From Rhodovulum marinum (GTDB taxonomy: Bacteria; Pseudomonadota; Alphaproteobacteria; Rhodobacterales; Rhodobacteraceae), in NCBI RefSeq assembly GCF_004343075.1, contig NZ_SLXP01000015.1, positions 1-64,000 of the forward strand: a stretch of 64,000 nt of DNA, read 5' to 3'. A program made the translations under genes and the position numbers. Position 1 is the first letter of the stretch; each line of letters starts with the position of its first letter. Shown here one piece after another: positions 33,912 through 42,367 of the stretch. The notes under the pieces are model-generated. The model ran no database searches, was not told the origin of the DNA, and saw nothing but the letters and a program-made list of their open reading frames with translations.

Positions 33912-36167
33912 ATGACCCGCATCCCCTCGAAAACCGAGATCCTCGACTGGATCGCCGACCACCCCGGCCAGACGTCCAAGCGCGATATCGCCAAGGCGTT
34001 CGGCATCAAGGGCGCGGACCGGATCGACCTGAAACGCGTGCTCAAGGAGCTGGAGGACGAGGGCCACCTGGAAAAGCGGCGCAAGACCTATCGCGACCCC
34101 GACCGCCTGCCCCCGGTGACGGTGTTGCAGGTGCTGGCGCCCAATGCCGATGGCGACCTGTTCGCCAAGCCGCTGGAATGGCATGGCGAGGGGGCGGAAC
34201 CCCGCGTGCTGTTCATCGCCCGCAAGGCCGAGCCCGCGCTGGGCGAGGGCGACCGGATTCTCGCCCGCCTGCAAGAGGTGCGCGGCGAGGATCACCAGTA
34301 CGAGGCCCGCCTGATCCGCAAGATCGGCGCGAACCCGGCGCGGGTGCTGGGCATCTTCCGCAAGGGGGCCGAGGGCGGGCGGATCGTGCCCATCGACAAG
34401 GGCGCGGACAAGGAATGGATGGTCGCCCCCGACGCCACCCACGGCGCGAAGGACGGCGAACTGGTCCAGGCCGAACAGGCGGGGCCGCGCGGGCGCATGG
34501 GCCTGCCGCGCGCGCGCGTGGTGGAACGGCTGGGCGACCCCGGCGCGCCCAGGGCGGTCAGCCTGATCGCGATTCACCAGCATGGCATTCCCGACGCGTT
34601 TCCCGACGATGCGGTGGCCGAGGCCGACCGCGCGAAACCCGCGGGCCTGGGCGACCGCGAGGATCTGCGCGACCTGCCGCTGGTGACGATCGACCCGCCC
34701 GACGCGCGCGACCGTGACGACGCGGTGCTGGCCATGCCCGATGACGACCCGAAAAACGCGGGCGGCCACATCCTCTGGGTCGCCATCGCGGACGTGGCCC
34801 ATTACGTGCGCCCCGGATCGGCGCTGGACCGCGAGGCGCGCAAGCGCGGCAATTCCACCTATTTCCCCGACCGCGTGGTGCCGATGCTGCCCGACCGGCT
34901 GTCGGGCGATCTGTGTTCCCTGCACGAGGGCGTGCCGCGGGCCTGCATCGCGGTGCGCATGGTGATCGACGCCCAGGGCAACAAGATTTCCCACCGCTTC
35001 ACCCGCGGGCTGATGGCATCGGCGGGCGCGCTGGCCTATGCGGAGGTGCAGGACGCGCGCGACGGGCGGCCGAACGACAAGACGGCGGCGTTGATGGAGG
35101 ACGTGATCGCGCCGCTTTACGCGGCCTATGGCGCGTTGACCAAGGCCCGTGCGGCGCGCCAGCCGCTGGACCTGGACCTGCCGGAACGGCGGATCGAACT
35201 GTCCGAGGACGGGCATGTGACCTCGGTCAAATTCCGCGACCGGCTGGACGCGCACCGGCTGATCGAGGAATTCATGGTGCTGGCCAATGTCGCCGCCGCC
35301 GAGGAACTGACCCGCCTGCGCCGCCCGCTGATCTTTCGCGTGCACGAGGAACCGTCGCCCGAGAAACTGGACGCGCTGCGCGAGGTGGCCGCGGCCTCGG
35401 GCTTCACGCTGGCCAAGGGGCAGGTCTTGCAGACCCGCCACCTGAACGACCTGCTGGACCAGGCGATGGGGACGGAGTTTTCCGAGCTGATCAACCTGTC
35501 GACCCTGCGCTCGATGACCCAGGCCTATTACACGCCGGAACATTTCGGCCATTTCGGGCTGGCGCTGCGGTCCTACGCGCATTTCACCTCGCCGATCCGG
35601 CGTTACGCCGACCTGATCGTGCACCGCGCGCTGATCACCGCGCATGGCTGGGGCAAGGACGGGCTGTCGCCCCAGGAAATCGACGAGCTGGAAGCCACCG
35701 CCGAGCATATTTCCCAGACCGAGCGCCGCTCGATGGAGGCGGAACGCGACACCACCGACCGCTATCTTGCCGCCTACCTGTCGGAACGGGTGGGCAACGA
35801 GTTCACGGGCCGCATCTCGGGGATCGCGCGGTTCGGGGTGTTCGTGAAGCTGGACGAAACCGGGGCCGACGGGCTGATCCCGATCCGCGAGCTGGGCAAC
35901 GAGTATTTCCACCACGACCGCGAGGCGCAGACCCTGATGGGCGCCGATACGGGGCTGGAAATCGGCATCGGCCAGCGCGTCACGGTGCGCCTGTCCGAGG
36001 CGGTGCCGGTCACCGGCGGGCTGACGCTGGAACTGTTGTCGATCGACGACAAGGCGTTGCCCCGGTCCGGGCCGCGCAAACGGGGCAAGCCGCCGCGCCG
36101 CGCCCCCGCGCGGGCCAAGGCGAAAGCGGCCAAGACCCGGCGCAAGGTGATCCGCAAGCGCAAATAG
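33912..36167 (+). CDS. rnr: Ribonuclease R
   Basis: A 751-residue processive 3'-to-5' exoribonuclease of the RNase II family, for mRNA and structured-RNA decay. It has an N-terminal winged-helix (residues 1-60, TKTEILDWIADHPGQTSKRDI-like), cold-shock domains and the catalytic RNB domain starting at VTIDPPDARDRDDAVLA (active-site Asp cluster). The Arg-rich RNB end is FTSPIRRYADLIVHRALI. A C-terminal S1 domain (GNEFTGRISGIARFGVFVKL) is followed by a Lys/Arg-rich tail (about 720-751) typical of RNase R. Full length. It has the same direction as the lytic transglycosylase gene, 98 nt downstream. Confidence 0.94.
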   Translation: MTRIPSKTEILDWIADHPGQTSKRDIAKAFGIKGADRIDLKRVLKELEDEGHLEKRRKTYRDPDRLPPVTVLQVLAPNADGDLFAKPLEWHGEGAEPRVLFIARKAEPALGEGDRILARLQEVRGEDHQYEARLIRKIGANPARVLGIFRKGAEGGRIVPIDKGADKEWMVAPDATHGAKDGELVQAEQAGPRGRMGLPRARVVERLGDPGAPRAVSLIAIHQHGIPDAFPDDAVAEADRAKPAGLGDREDLRDLPLVTIDPPDARDRDDAVLAMPDDDPKNAGGHILWVAIADVAHYVRPGSALDREARKRGNSTYFPDRVVPMLPDRLSGDLCSLHEGVPRACIAVRMVIDAQGNKISHRFTRGLMASAGALAYAEVQDARDGRPNDKTAALMEDVIAPLYAAYGALTKARAARQPLDLDLPERRIELSEDGHVTSVKFRDRLDAHRLIEEFMVLANVAAAEELTRLRRPLIFRVHEEPSPEKLDALREVAAASGFTLAKGQVLQTRHLNDLLDQAMGTEFSELINLSTLRSMTQAYYTPEHFGHFGLALRSYAHFTSPIRRYADLIVHRALITAHGWGKDGLSPQEIDELEATAEHISQTERRSMEAERDTTDRYLAAYLSERVGNEFTGRISGIARFGVFVKLDETGADGLIPIRELGNEYFHHDREAQTLMGADTGLEIGIGQRVTVRLSEAVPVTGGLTLELLSIDDKALPRSGPRKRGKPPRRAPARAKAKAAKTRRKVIRKRK

Positions 36168-36265
36168 GCGGAAACCGGCAGCCGCCCGATCACGCCTGCG
36201 CCAGACCGCTTTGCGAAAACGCGCCTTCCGGCTACACTTGGGGAAAGCCGGAAAGGTGCGAGCAG

Positions 36266-37585
36266 ATGTTTTCCAGAAGAACCATGGCCGGGGCTGTCGC
36301 GGCCGGACTTGTCGTGTTGCCGCTTGTCGCGGGGGCGACGGCGCTTGACCGGTCGCCGCGCCCGGTGGTGCGCCCGGCGGCCGAGGTGGCGACCAGCCCC
36401 CGCCCCGAACCCCGCCCCGCCGCGGCCACGGAGGAACCCTTGACCCGGATGCAGGTTTCGACCGCGAATCGCGGGTTCCAGCGCTGGATCGATGGGTTCC
36501 GTGGCCGGGCACAGGCCAACGGCATTTCGGGGCGCACCTTCGACGCGGCGTTCCGCGACGTGCGCTATAACACCGACGTGATCCAGCGCGACCGCAACCA
36601 GTCGGAATTCGTCAAACCGATCTGGGACTACCTGGACAGCGCGGCGTCCGACACGCGGGTGCAGAACGGGCGCGACGCGCTGCGTCGGCACGCGCGCCTG
36701 CTGGACCGGATCGAGGCGCGTTACGGCGTCGACAAGGAGGTGGTCGTCGCGATCTGGGGCATGGAAAGCGCCTATGGCGAATATCGCGGCAAGACCCCCA
36801 TCGTCGAGGCGCTGGCCACGCTGGCCTATGACGGGCGGCGCGGGCGGTTCTTCGAGGAACAGCTGATCGCGGCGCTGAAGATCATCCAGGCGGGCGATAC
36901 CGACGCGCGGCACATGACGGGCAGCTGGGCGGGCGCGATGGGGCATACCCAGTTCATCCCGACCTCGTACCTGGCCTATGCGGTGGATTTCACCGGCGAC
37001 GGGCGGCGCGACATCTGGTCGGACGACCCGGCCGACGCGCTGGCCTCGACCGCGGCCTACCTGGCGCGGTTCGGCTGGACCAAGGGGCAGCCCTGGGGCG
37101 TCGAGGTGCGGCTGCCGCGCGGTTTCGACCACCGGCTGGCCGATCGCGGGGTGAAACGGATGCCGTCGGACTGGGCGGCGCTGGGCGTGCGCGACATGGA
37201 CGGCCGGCCGGTGCGCGATTACGGGCGTGCCTCGGTCCTGCTGCCGGCAGGCGCGCGGGGGGCGGCCTTCATGATCTTCGACAACTTCCGGGTGATCGAA
37301 CGGTACAACGCGGCCGATGCCTATGTGATCGGGGTGGGCCACCTGTCGGACCGGATCCGCGGCGCGGGGCCGATGCGCGCCGACTGGCCGCGCGGCGACC
37401 GGGCGCTGGTTCTGGCCGAGCGCAAGGAATTGCAGGAACGGCTGACGCGGGCGGGGTTCGACACAAACGGTGTCGACGGCAAGATCGGGCCGAACACCAT
37501 AGCGGCCCTGCGCGCCTATCAGCGGTCGGTGGGGATGATCCCGGACGGCTATGCCAGCCTGGAAGTGTTGAAGCGGCTGCGCTAG
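36266..37585 (+). CDS. Lytic murein transglycosylase (MltB type) with peptidoglycan-binding domain
   Basis: A 439-residue exported enzyme that cleaves the MurNAc-GlcNAc bond with 1,6-anhydro formation. The signal/anchor is MFSRRTMAGAVAAGLVVLPLVAGATA, followed by a Pro-rich linker. The catalytic domain has Glu167 in AIWGMESAYGEYRG and the substrate groove motif GSWAGAMGHTQFIPTSY. A C-terminal PG_binding_1 domain (about 375-439) contains GVDGKIGPNTIAALRAYQ. ATG 36266 gives the signal peptide; the frame is open far upstream only as a shadow of rnr. An intergenic element copy follows the stop. Confidence 0.9.
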   Translation: MFSRRTMAGAVAAGLVVLPLVAGATALDRSPRPVVRPAAEVATSPRPEPRPAAATEEPLTRMQVSTANRGFQRWIDGFRGRAQANGISGRTFDAAFRDVRYNTDVIQRDRNQSEFVKPIWDYLDSAASDTRVQNGRDALRRHARLLDRIEARYGVDKEVVVAIWGMESAYGEYRGKTPIVEALATLAYDGRRGRFFEEQLIAALKIIQAGDTDARHMTGSWAGAMGHTQFIPTSYLAYAVDFTGDGRRDIWSDDPADALASTAAYLARFGWTKGQPWGVEVRLPRGFDHRLADRGVKRMPSDWAALGVRDMDGRPVRDYGRASVLLPAGARGAAFMIFDNFRVIERYNAADAYVIGVGHLSDRIRGAGPMRADWPRGDRALVLAERKELQERLTRAGFDTNGVDGKIGPNTIAALRAYQRSVGMIPDGYASLEVLKRLR

Positions 37586-37590
37586 GGAAG

Positions 37591-37640
37591 CCGACTTTGT
37601 CGGCTGCCTTCGGCGAGGATATTTCGGGCCAGAAGAAGGA
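37591..37640 (-). repeat. Interspersed intergenic element, copy 4 (inverted), with hairpin
   Basis: Just after the transglycosylase stop is GCCGAC-TTT-GTCGGC (37591-37605), then the element core in reverse (GAGGATATTTCGGGCCAGAAGAAGG). It is positioned as a 3'-end element of the plus-strand gene. With copy 5 it bounds the 221-nt gap 37586-37806, which has no gene. Confidence 0.75.
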
Positions 37641-37766
37641 ACGGTTCGACCCCCTGTCCGGGCCTTGCGGGCAAGGGGGGACAGGGGGCCTTCTCCTGGC
37701 ACGGTCATCGGCGTCCCCGCCTGTACCGTGGGCCCAGGATGGCGCGTCAGGGTTAATGTTTCGTTG

Positions 37767-37800
37767 CTTCTTCTGGCTGAAAATATCCCCGCCGGAGGCA
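37767..37800 (+). repeat. Interspersed intergenic element, copy 5
   Basis: The core CTTCTTCTGGCTGAAAATATCC followed by CCGCCGGAGGC reads towards, and almost abuts, the 3' end of dnaE2 (stop at 37807). From the dnaE2 strand it is a downstream element. Confidence 0.8.
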
Positions 37801-37806
37801 AAAAAT

Positions 37807-40740
37807 TCAGTGCGCGGCGGTCGTCTTCGGCGCCTCGGTTGATCGGGGCGGCCCGTTCGCGAAGCCGGGGGTCAGCCGGTGCCGGATCAGGGCCACGGGG
37901 TGCCGGCGCAGCGTCAGGCGCAGTGCGAGGTAGTCTTCGACCACCTCTTCGCCCGCGCCCATGGCGGGCAGCGCGACCCGGGGTTCCACGATCGCCTCGC
38001 CATCCAGGTCGGCTGCGAACAGCGGCAGGGGCGCGGGCGCGGTCAGCGCGCGGGCGGTCCACAGCGCCTCGCGTCTTGTGAGTCCCAGCCCTGCGAAGGC
38101 GTCGGCCTCGGCCAGCCTGTGGATCAGCGCGGGAGACAGCCCGGCGCGGCGCCAGACATCCTCGACCGAGCGGTAGCCGTTGCCGCGCGCCGCGGCGATC
38201 CAGGCGGCCTCGTCCTCGGGCATCCCCGTGACCTGCCGGAACCCCAGCCGCAGCGCCAGCCCGCCGCGCCCGTCCGGTTCCACCGCGTTGTCCCAGTGGC
38301 TGTGGTTGATGCAGACGGGGCGCACCGTGACCCCGTGTTCACGCGCGTCGCGCACGATCTGGGCGGGCGCGTAGAATCCCATCGGCTGGGAATTCAAGAG
38401 CGCGCAGGCGAAGATCGCGGGGTGGTGGCGTTTCACCCAGGCCGAGGCATAGACCAGGAGCGCGAAGCTGGCCGCGTGGCTTTCGGGAAAGCCGTAGGAG
38501 CCGAAGCCCTCGATCTGGCTGAAACAGCGTTCGGCGAAGGTGCCGTCATAGCCGTTGGCGCGCATGCCGGCCAGGAACCTGTCGCGGAACTCGGCGACGT
38601 TGCCGTGCTTGTTGAAGGTGGCGAGCGACCGGCGCAGCCGGTCGGCCTCTTCGGGGGTGAAGCCCGCCCCGGTGATCGCGATCTGCATCGCCTGTTCCTG
38701 GAACAAGGGCACGCCCAGCGTCTTGCCCAGCACGGCCCCCAGCGCGTCCGAGGGGAAGCGCACCTCCTCCTCGCCGTTGCGCCGCCGCAGGTAGGGGTGG
38801 ACCATGTCGCCCTGGATCGGGCCGGGGCGGATGATCGCGACCTGGATCACGAGGTCGTAGAACTTGCGCGGGCGCATCCGGGGCAGGAAGTTCATCTGCG
38901 CCCGGCTTTCCACCTGGAACACGCCCAGGCTGTCGGCCCGGCACAGCATGTCGTAGGTGGCCGGGTCCTCGGGCGGCAGCGTGGCGAGGTCGAGCCGCTG
39001 CCCGTGATGGCGCTCGATCAGCTCGAACGCCTTGCGCAGGCAGGTCAGCATCCCCAGCGCCAGCACGTCGACCTTGAGGATGCCCAGCGTGTCGATGTCG
39101 TCCTTGTCCCAGCAGATGACGGTGCGCCCCTCCATCGTGGCGTTCTCGACGGGCACCAGCTCGTCCAGCCGGCCCTCGGTGATGACGAAGCCGCCGACAT
39201 GCTGGGACAGGTGGCGGGGAAAGCCCTGGATTTCCCCGATCAGCTCCAGCGTGCGGGCGAGCCGCGGGTCGGCGGGGTCGAGCCCGATCTCGCGCAGGCG
39301 CGCGTCCTCGATGGCGCCGTTGCCCCAGCCCCAGATCTGGCTGGACAGCGCGGCCAGCGTGTCCTCGGACAGGCCCATGGCGCGGCCCACCTCGCGCACC
39401 GCGCGCTTGCCGCGGTAATGGATCACCGTGGCGCACAACCCCGCCCGGTGGCGGCCATAGCGGTCATAGATGTGCTGGATCACCTCTTCGCGGCGTTCAT
39501 GTTCGAAATCGACATCGATATCGGGGGGCTCGTCGCGGGCCTCGGACACGAAGCGTTCGAACACCATGGTGCCGATCTCGGGGCTGACAGAGGTGATGCC
39601 CAAGGCATAGCACACCACCGAATTCGCCGCCGAACCGCGCCCCTGGCAAAGGATGCCGCGGTCGCGAGCGAAGGCGACGATGTCGTGGACGGTCAGGAAA
39701 TAGGGTTCGTAGCGCAGCTTGGCGATCAGGGCGAGCTCGTGGTCGAGCAGGGCGCGCACCCGCTCCGGCGCGCCCTGGGGATAGCGCCAGGCCAGACCCG
39801 CGCGGGCCAGCCGGGCCAGCCGGTCGGCGGCGGTCTCGCCACCCTGAAGTTCCGAGGGGTATTCATAGCGCAACTCGTCCAGGCCGAAGGTGCAGCGCGC
39901 GGCGATCTCGGCGGTTCGCTCGACGGCCTCCTCGTGGCCGCGGAACAGGCGGCGCATCTCGGCCTCGGAGCGCAGGCGCCGTTCGGCATTGGCCAGCGCC
40001 GCCCGGCCCAAGGCGTCGACCCGGGTGCCGGTGCGGATCGCGGTCAACACGTCGGCCAGCCGGCGGCGGCGGCCATGGTGCATCATCGGCGCGGCCGAGG
40101 CGACGGTGGGCAGGCCCAGGCCGCGGGCCAGCCGCGTCAGCCGGTCGAACCGCGCCGCATCCTGGCCGTCATAGGCCGGTGCCATCAGCAAGGATACCTG
40201 CCCGGGGAAGCGGCGCGTCAGCCGTTCCGCCCGTGGCCGCCATCCGTCCGCGCCGCCCGGGGCCCCGGGCGCCCGTGGCGGGTGGAGCAGGATCTCCAGC
40301 CCCTCGCCCCATTCCAGCAGATCGTCGAGCGTCAGGGTGCAGGCCCCCTTGCCCGCCCGCAGCTTGCCCGCCGACAGCATCCGGCAGAGCCGCCCCCAGG
40401 CGGCGCGGTCGCGGGGCAGGGCGACCGCCGCGAACCCGCCCTCCAGCACCAGCCGCGCCGCCGGGATCAGCCGCGGCACGGTGTGGATCGGCGCCGACGG
40501 GGGGGGCGGGACATGGTCGGGCCGCGGCGGGCCGATCGGGTCGGCCTCGCGCCGCAGCCGCACCTCGCGGGCGATCTCGCGCGCCGCCGCATGGGCCCGC
40601 ACCAGCCCCGCGACCGAGTTCTCGTCGGCAATCGCCAGCGCCTCGATACCCAAAAGCGCCGCCCGGCGCATGTACTCCTCGGGATGCGAGGCGCCGGTCA
40701 GGAAGGTGAAGTTCGAGCAGGCACAAAGTTCGGCGAACAT
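37807..40740 (-). CDS. dnaE2: Error-prone DNA polymerase III alpha DnaE2 / ImuC, C-terminally short
   Basis: A 977-residue C-family polymerase for damage-induced mutagenesis. The PHP domain begins MFAELCACSNFTFLTGASHPEEYMRRAA. The palm has the catalytic Asp motif PPDIDVDFEHERREEVI, with PGPIQGDMVHPYLRRR and GYGFPESHAASFALLVY-like fingers motifs. The protein stops soon after VVEDYLALRLTLRRHPVAL. In the family, as I know it, about 100 more residues with an OB-fold follow; here there is only an unrelated 18-residue tail, then repeat copy 5. No imuA or imuB is adjacent, unlike the usual cassette. A LexA-like operator overlaps the promoter. Confidence 0.9.
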   Translation of the reverse strand: MFAELCACSNFTFLTGASHPEEYMRRAALLGIEALAIADENSVAGLVRAHAAAREIAREVRLRREADPIGPPRPDHVPPPPSAPIHTVPRLIPAARLVLEGGFAAVALPRDRAAWGRLCRMLSAGKLRAGKGACTLTLDDLLEWGEGLEILLHPPRAPGAPGGADGWRPRAERLTRRFPGQVSLLMAPAYDGQDAARFDRLTRLARGLGLPTVASAAPMMHHGRRRRLADVLTAIRTGTRVDALGRAALANAERRLRSEAEMRRLFRGHEEAVERTAEIAARCTFGLDELRYEYPSELQGGETAADRLARLARAGLAWRYPQGAPERVRALLDHELALIAKLRYEPYFLTVHDIVAFARDRGILCQGRGSAANSVVCYALGITSVSPEIGTMVFERFVSEARDEPPDIDVDFEHERREEVIQHIYDRYGRHRAGLCATVIHYRGKRAVREVGRAMGLSEDTLAALSSQIWGWGNGAIEDARLREIGLDPADPRLARTLELIGEIQGFPRHLSQHVGGFVITEGRLDELVPVENATMEGRTVICWDKDDIDTLGILKVDVLALGMLTCLRKAFELIERHHGQRLDLATLPPEDPATYDMLCRADSLGVFQVESRAQMNFLPRMRPRKFYDLVIQVAIIRPGPIQGDMVHPYLRRRNGEEEVRFPSDALGAVLGKTLGVPLFQEQAMQIAITGAGFTPEEADRLRRSLATFNKHGNVAEFRDRFLAGMRANGYDGTFAERCFSQIEGFGSYGFPESHAASFALLVYASAWVKRHHPAIFACALLNSQPMGFYAPAQIVRDAREHGVTVRPVCINHSHWDNAVEPDGRGGLALRLGFRQVTGMPEDEAAWIAAARGNGYRSVEDVWRRAGLSPALIHRLAEADAFAGLGLTRREALWTARALTAPAPLPLFAADLDGEAIVEPRVALPAMGAGEEVVEDYLALRLTLRRHPVALIRHRLTPGFANGPPRSTEAPKTTAAH

Positions 40741-40751
40741 GGTGAGTCGGC

Positions 40752-40771
40752 ATTATATTCACGTTTTGTTC
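40752..40771 (-). promoter_or_regulatory. dnaE2 promoter with LexA-like box
   Basis: On the minus strand, GAAC-N7-GAAT (40757-40771) matches the alphaproteobacterial LexA direct repeat GTTC-N7-GTTC (read on the other strand) in 7 of 8 positions. It abuts a perfect -10 TATAAT (40752-40757). The transcript would begin only about 5 nt before the ATG at 40740, and no Shine-Dalgarno is visible, suggesting a nearly leaderless message. SOS induction is expected for dnaE2; binding is inferred. Confidence 0.6.
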
Positions 40772-40811
40772 CTTTTTGGAGTCCGCCCGCCGATCCGATC
40801 GCGCCGCCCCC

Positions 40812-40900
40812 TCTTCTTCTGGCCGAAAATATCCCGGGGGGTCGCGGGGGGCAGAGCCCCCCCCACGGGTCGCCTTGGCGTCAGCCAAGGCGAAACCCGG
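40812..40900 (+). repeat. Interspersed intergenic element, copy 6 (longest intact copy)
   Basis: It contains all modules: TCTTCTTCTGGCCGAAAATATCC, a GGGGGG run, GGGGGGC-AGA-GCCCCCC hairpin, then GGTCGCCTTGGCG / CGCCAAGGC hairpin and GAAACCCGG. It lies between dnaE2's upstream region and the 3' end of the methyltransferase gene. It serves as the reference for recognising the degraded copy at 1-160. Confidence 0.85.
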
Positions 40901-40917
40901 CAACCAACGCCCCCGGT

Positions 40918-41772
40918 CTAACCCCGCGGCCGCAGCCGGAAGATCACGTAACGGTTGTCCCGGCAGAACGCCTCGGCCGTTCGCTCGCGCCCCATCAGCC
41001 GGGCGGACAGCCGCGCACGCCGGCGCGCGTTCAGCACCAGGCCCAGCGCGCGGTGCAGCACCCAGCGCCCGCGCGGCCGCTTGGACGCCAGTTCCGAATC
41101 GACCCGTTCGATTGCGTGGCCGAACACGTTGAACAGCGCCTGTTCCAGGTCGATCGAGGGCGCGACGGCCGCGGTGATGTCCTCTTCGGCCAGCACCTCC
41201 AGGTCGCGCTCGGCCAGCGACACGCGCATCGCCGCCAGCCGGTGCCCGCCGCCTGCCGACCGGATCGCCTGGCCCGGCCGGTAGGCGTCCGACCGGAAAC
41301 AGTCGGCGATCAGGATCTCGCCCCCCGGCACCAGCAGCGCCGCGGCCTTGTCCAGCGCCAGGTCGCGCGGGATGTACTGGAAGCTTTCGGAAAACAGGCA
41401 CAGATCGAAGCGCGGCTCGGACACGAAGGCCTGGAACGGCATCTCGTGGACGATGGCGCCGGGCGCGTTCTCGCGGCAGCGCGCGGCGAGGAACGCGCTG
41501 GGCACCACGATCTCGACCGCATGGCCCAGCGCGATCAGCTTGGCCGCGGTTTCGCCCGCGCCGCCGCCGATATCGAGGATCCGCAGCCGCCCCGCGGGCA
41601 GGTAGGAAAACAGCTTGTCGGTATAGGCGGCCTGTGCGGGGCCCAGGTTGGCGGCCGTCACCTCCAGCCCGGTCCACAGCCCGTAGTGCAGGTTTTCCGT
41701 GCCGGTCAGCCAGCGGATGAAGGACAGGCCCACATCGAGGCCCACCGCGCGGGTGTCGAGTTTCTCGGCCAT
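40918..41772 (-). CDS. Class I SAM-dependent methyltransferase
   Basis: A 284-residue methyltransferase. Motif I is ILDIGGGAGETAAKLIALG (about residues 65-83), and post-motif FDLCLFSESFQYI and LLVPGGEILIADCF are present. The N-terminal YGLWTGLEVTAANLGPAQAAYTDKLF resembles small-molecule/cyclopropane-type methyltransferases. A basic C-terminal region (LNARRRARLSARLMGRERTAEAF) is notable. The substrate is unknown. The start at 41772 (MAEKLDTRAVGLDVG) was chosen because the frame upstream is the intergenic region. It lies 63 nt downstream of rppH in the same direction. Confidence 0.82.
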   Translation of the reverse strand: MAEKLDTRAVGLDVGLSFIRWLTGTENLHYGLWTGLEVTAANLGPAQAAYTDKLFSYLPAGRLRILDIGGGAGETAAKLIALGHAVEIVVPSAFLAARCRENAPGAIVHEMPFQAFVSEPRFDLCLFSESFQYIPRDLALDKAAALLVPGGEILIADCFRSDAYRPGQAIRSAGGGHRLAAMRVSLAERDLEVLAEEDITAAVAPSIDLEQALFNVFGHAIERVDSELASKRPRGRWVLHRALGLVLNARRRARLSARLMGRERTAEAFCRDNRYVIFRLRPRG

Positions 41773-41835
41773 GTTCCGTCCCGAAATGCGTGCGGGGTCA
41801 ATGCGCGATTTCCGCGCCCGGGGCAAGCCGGGGTG

Positions 41836-42324
41836 TCAGGTGAAATGCGCCGCGAACTCGTCCACCACGCGTTCGTAGACCTCGCGCTTGAACGGCACGA
41901 TGCTGGCCACCAGGTGGCCGGGGTCGAGCCAGGCCCATTCCGAGAATTCGGGGTGCTCGGTTTCGATGTCGATCTGGTCGTCGGTGCCGAGGAACCGCAT
42001 CAGGAACCACAGCTGTTTCTGGCCGCGATACTTGCCCTTCCAGACCTTGCCCATCAATTCGGGTGGCAGGTCGTAGGTGACCCAGTCGGCGGTGCGGCCC
42101 ACCACCTTTACCAGGTCGGGGGTGACGCCGGTTTCCTCCCACAGCTCGCGCAGCGCGGCCTGTTCGGGGTCTTCGCCCGGGTCGATCCCGCCCTGGGGCA
42201 TCTGCCAGGCGGGGTCGGGCCAGTCCTTGCGCTGGCCGACGAAGACGCGGCCGGCGTCGTTCATCAGCATGACGCCGACGCAGGGGCGGTAGGGCAGGGT
42301 CTCGATTTCTTGTGCGCTCAGCAT
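41836..42324 (-). CDS. rppH: RNA pyrophosphohydrolase RppH (Nudix)
   Basis: A 162-residue Nudix hydrolase that removes pyrophosphate from the 5' end of mRNAs, triggering decay; it could also act on diadenosine polyphosphates. The Nudix box spans residues 45-67, with the core REL-x-EE-x-G reading RELWEETG. The N-terminal [11 protein letters not shown] and the later [13 protein letters not shown] are typical of alphaproteobacterial RppH. The start at 42324 has GGGA about 9 nt upstream; an alternative ATG lies two codons earlier (42330). The ribosome-binding region is close to the ctpA 3' end, so the genes are probably co-transcribed. Confidence 0.9.
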   Translation of the reverse strand: MLSAQEIETLPYRPCVGVMLMNDAGRVFVGQRKDWPDPAWQMPQGGIDPGEDPEQAALRELWEETGVTPDLVKVVGRTADWVTYDLPPELMGKVWKGKYRGQKQLWFLMRFLGTDDQIDIETEHPEFSEWAWLDPGHLVASIVPFKREVYERVVDEFAAHFT

Positions 42325-42367
42325 GGGCATATCCCGGGGCCGGCGGCGGGCCGGCCCCGATCCGGGG

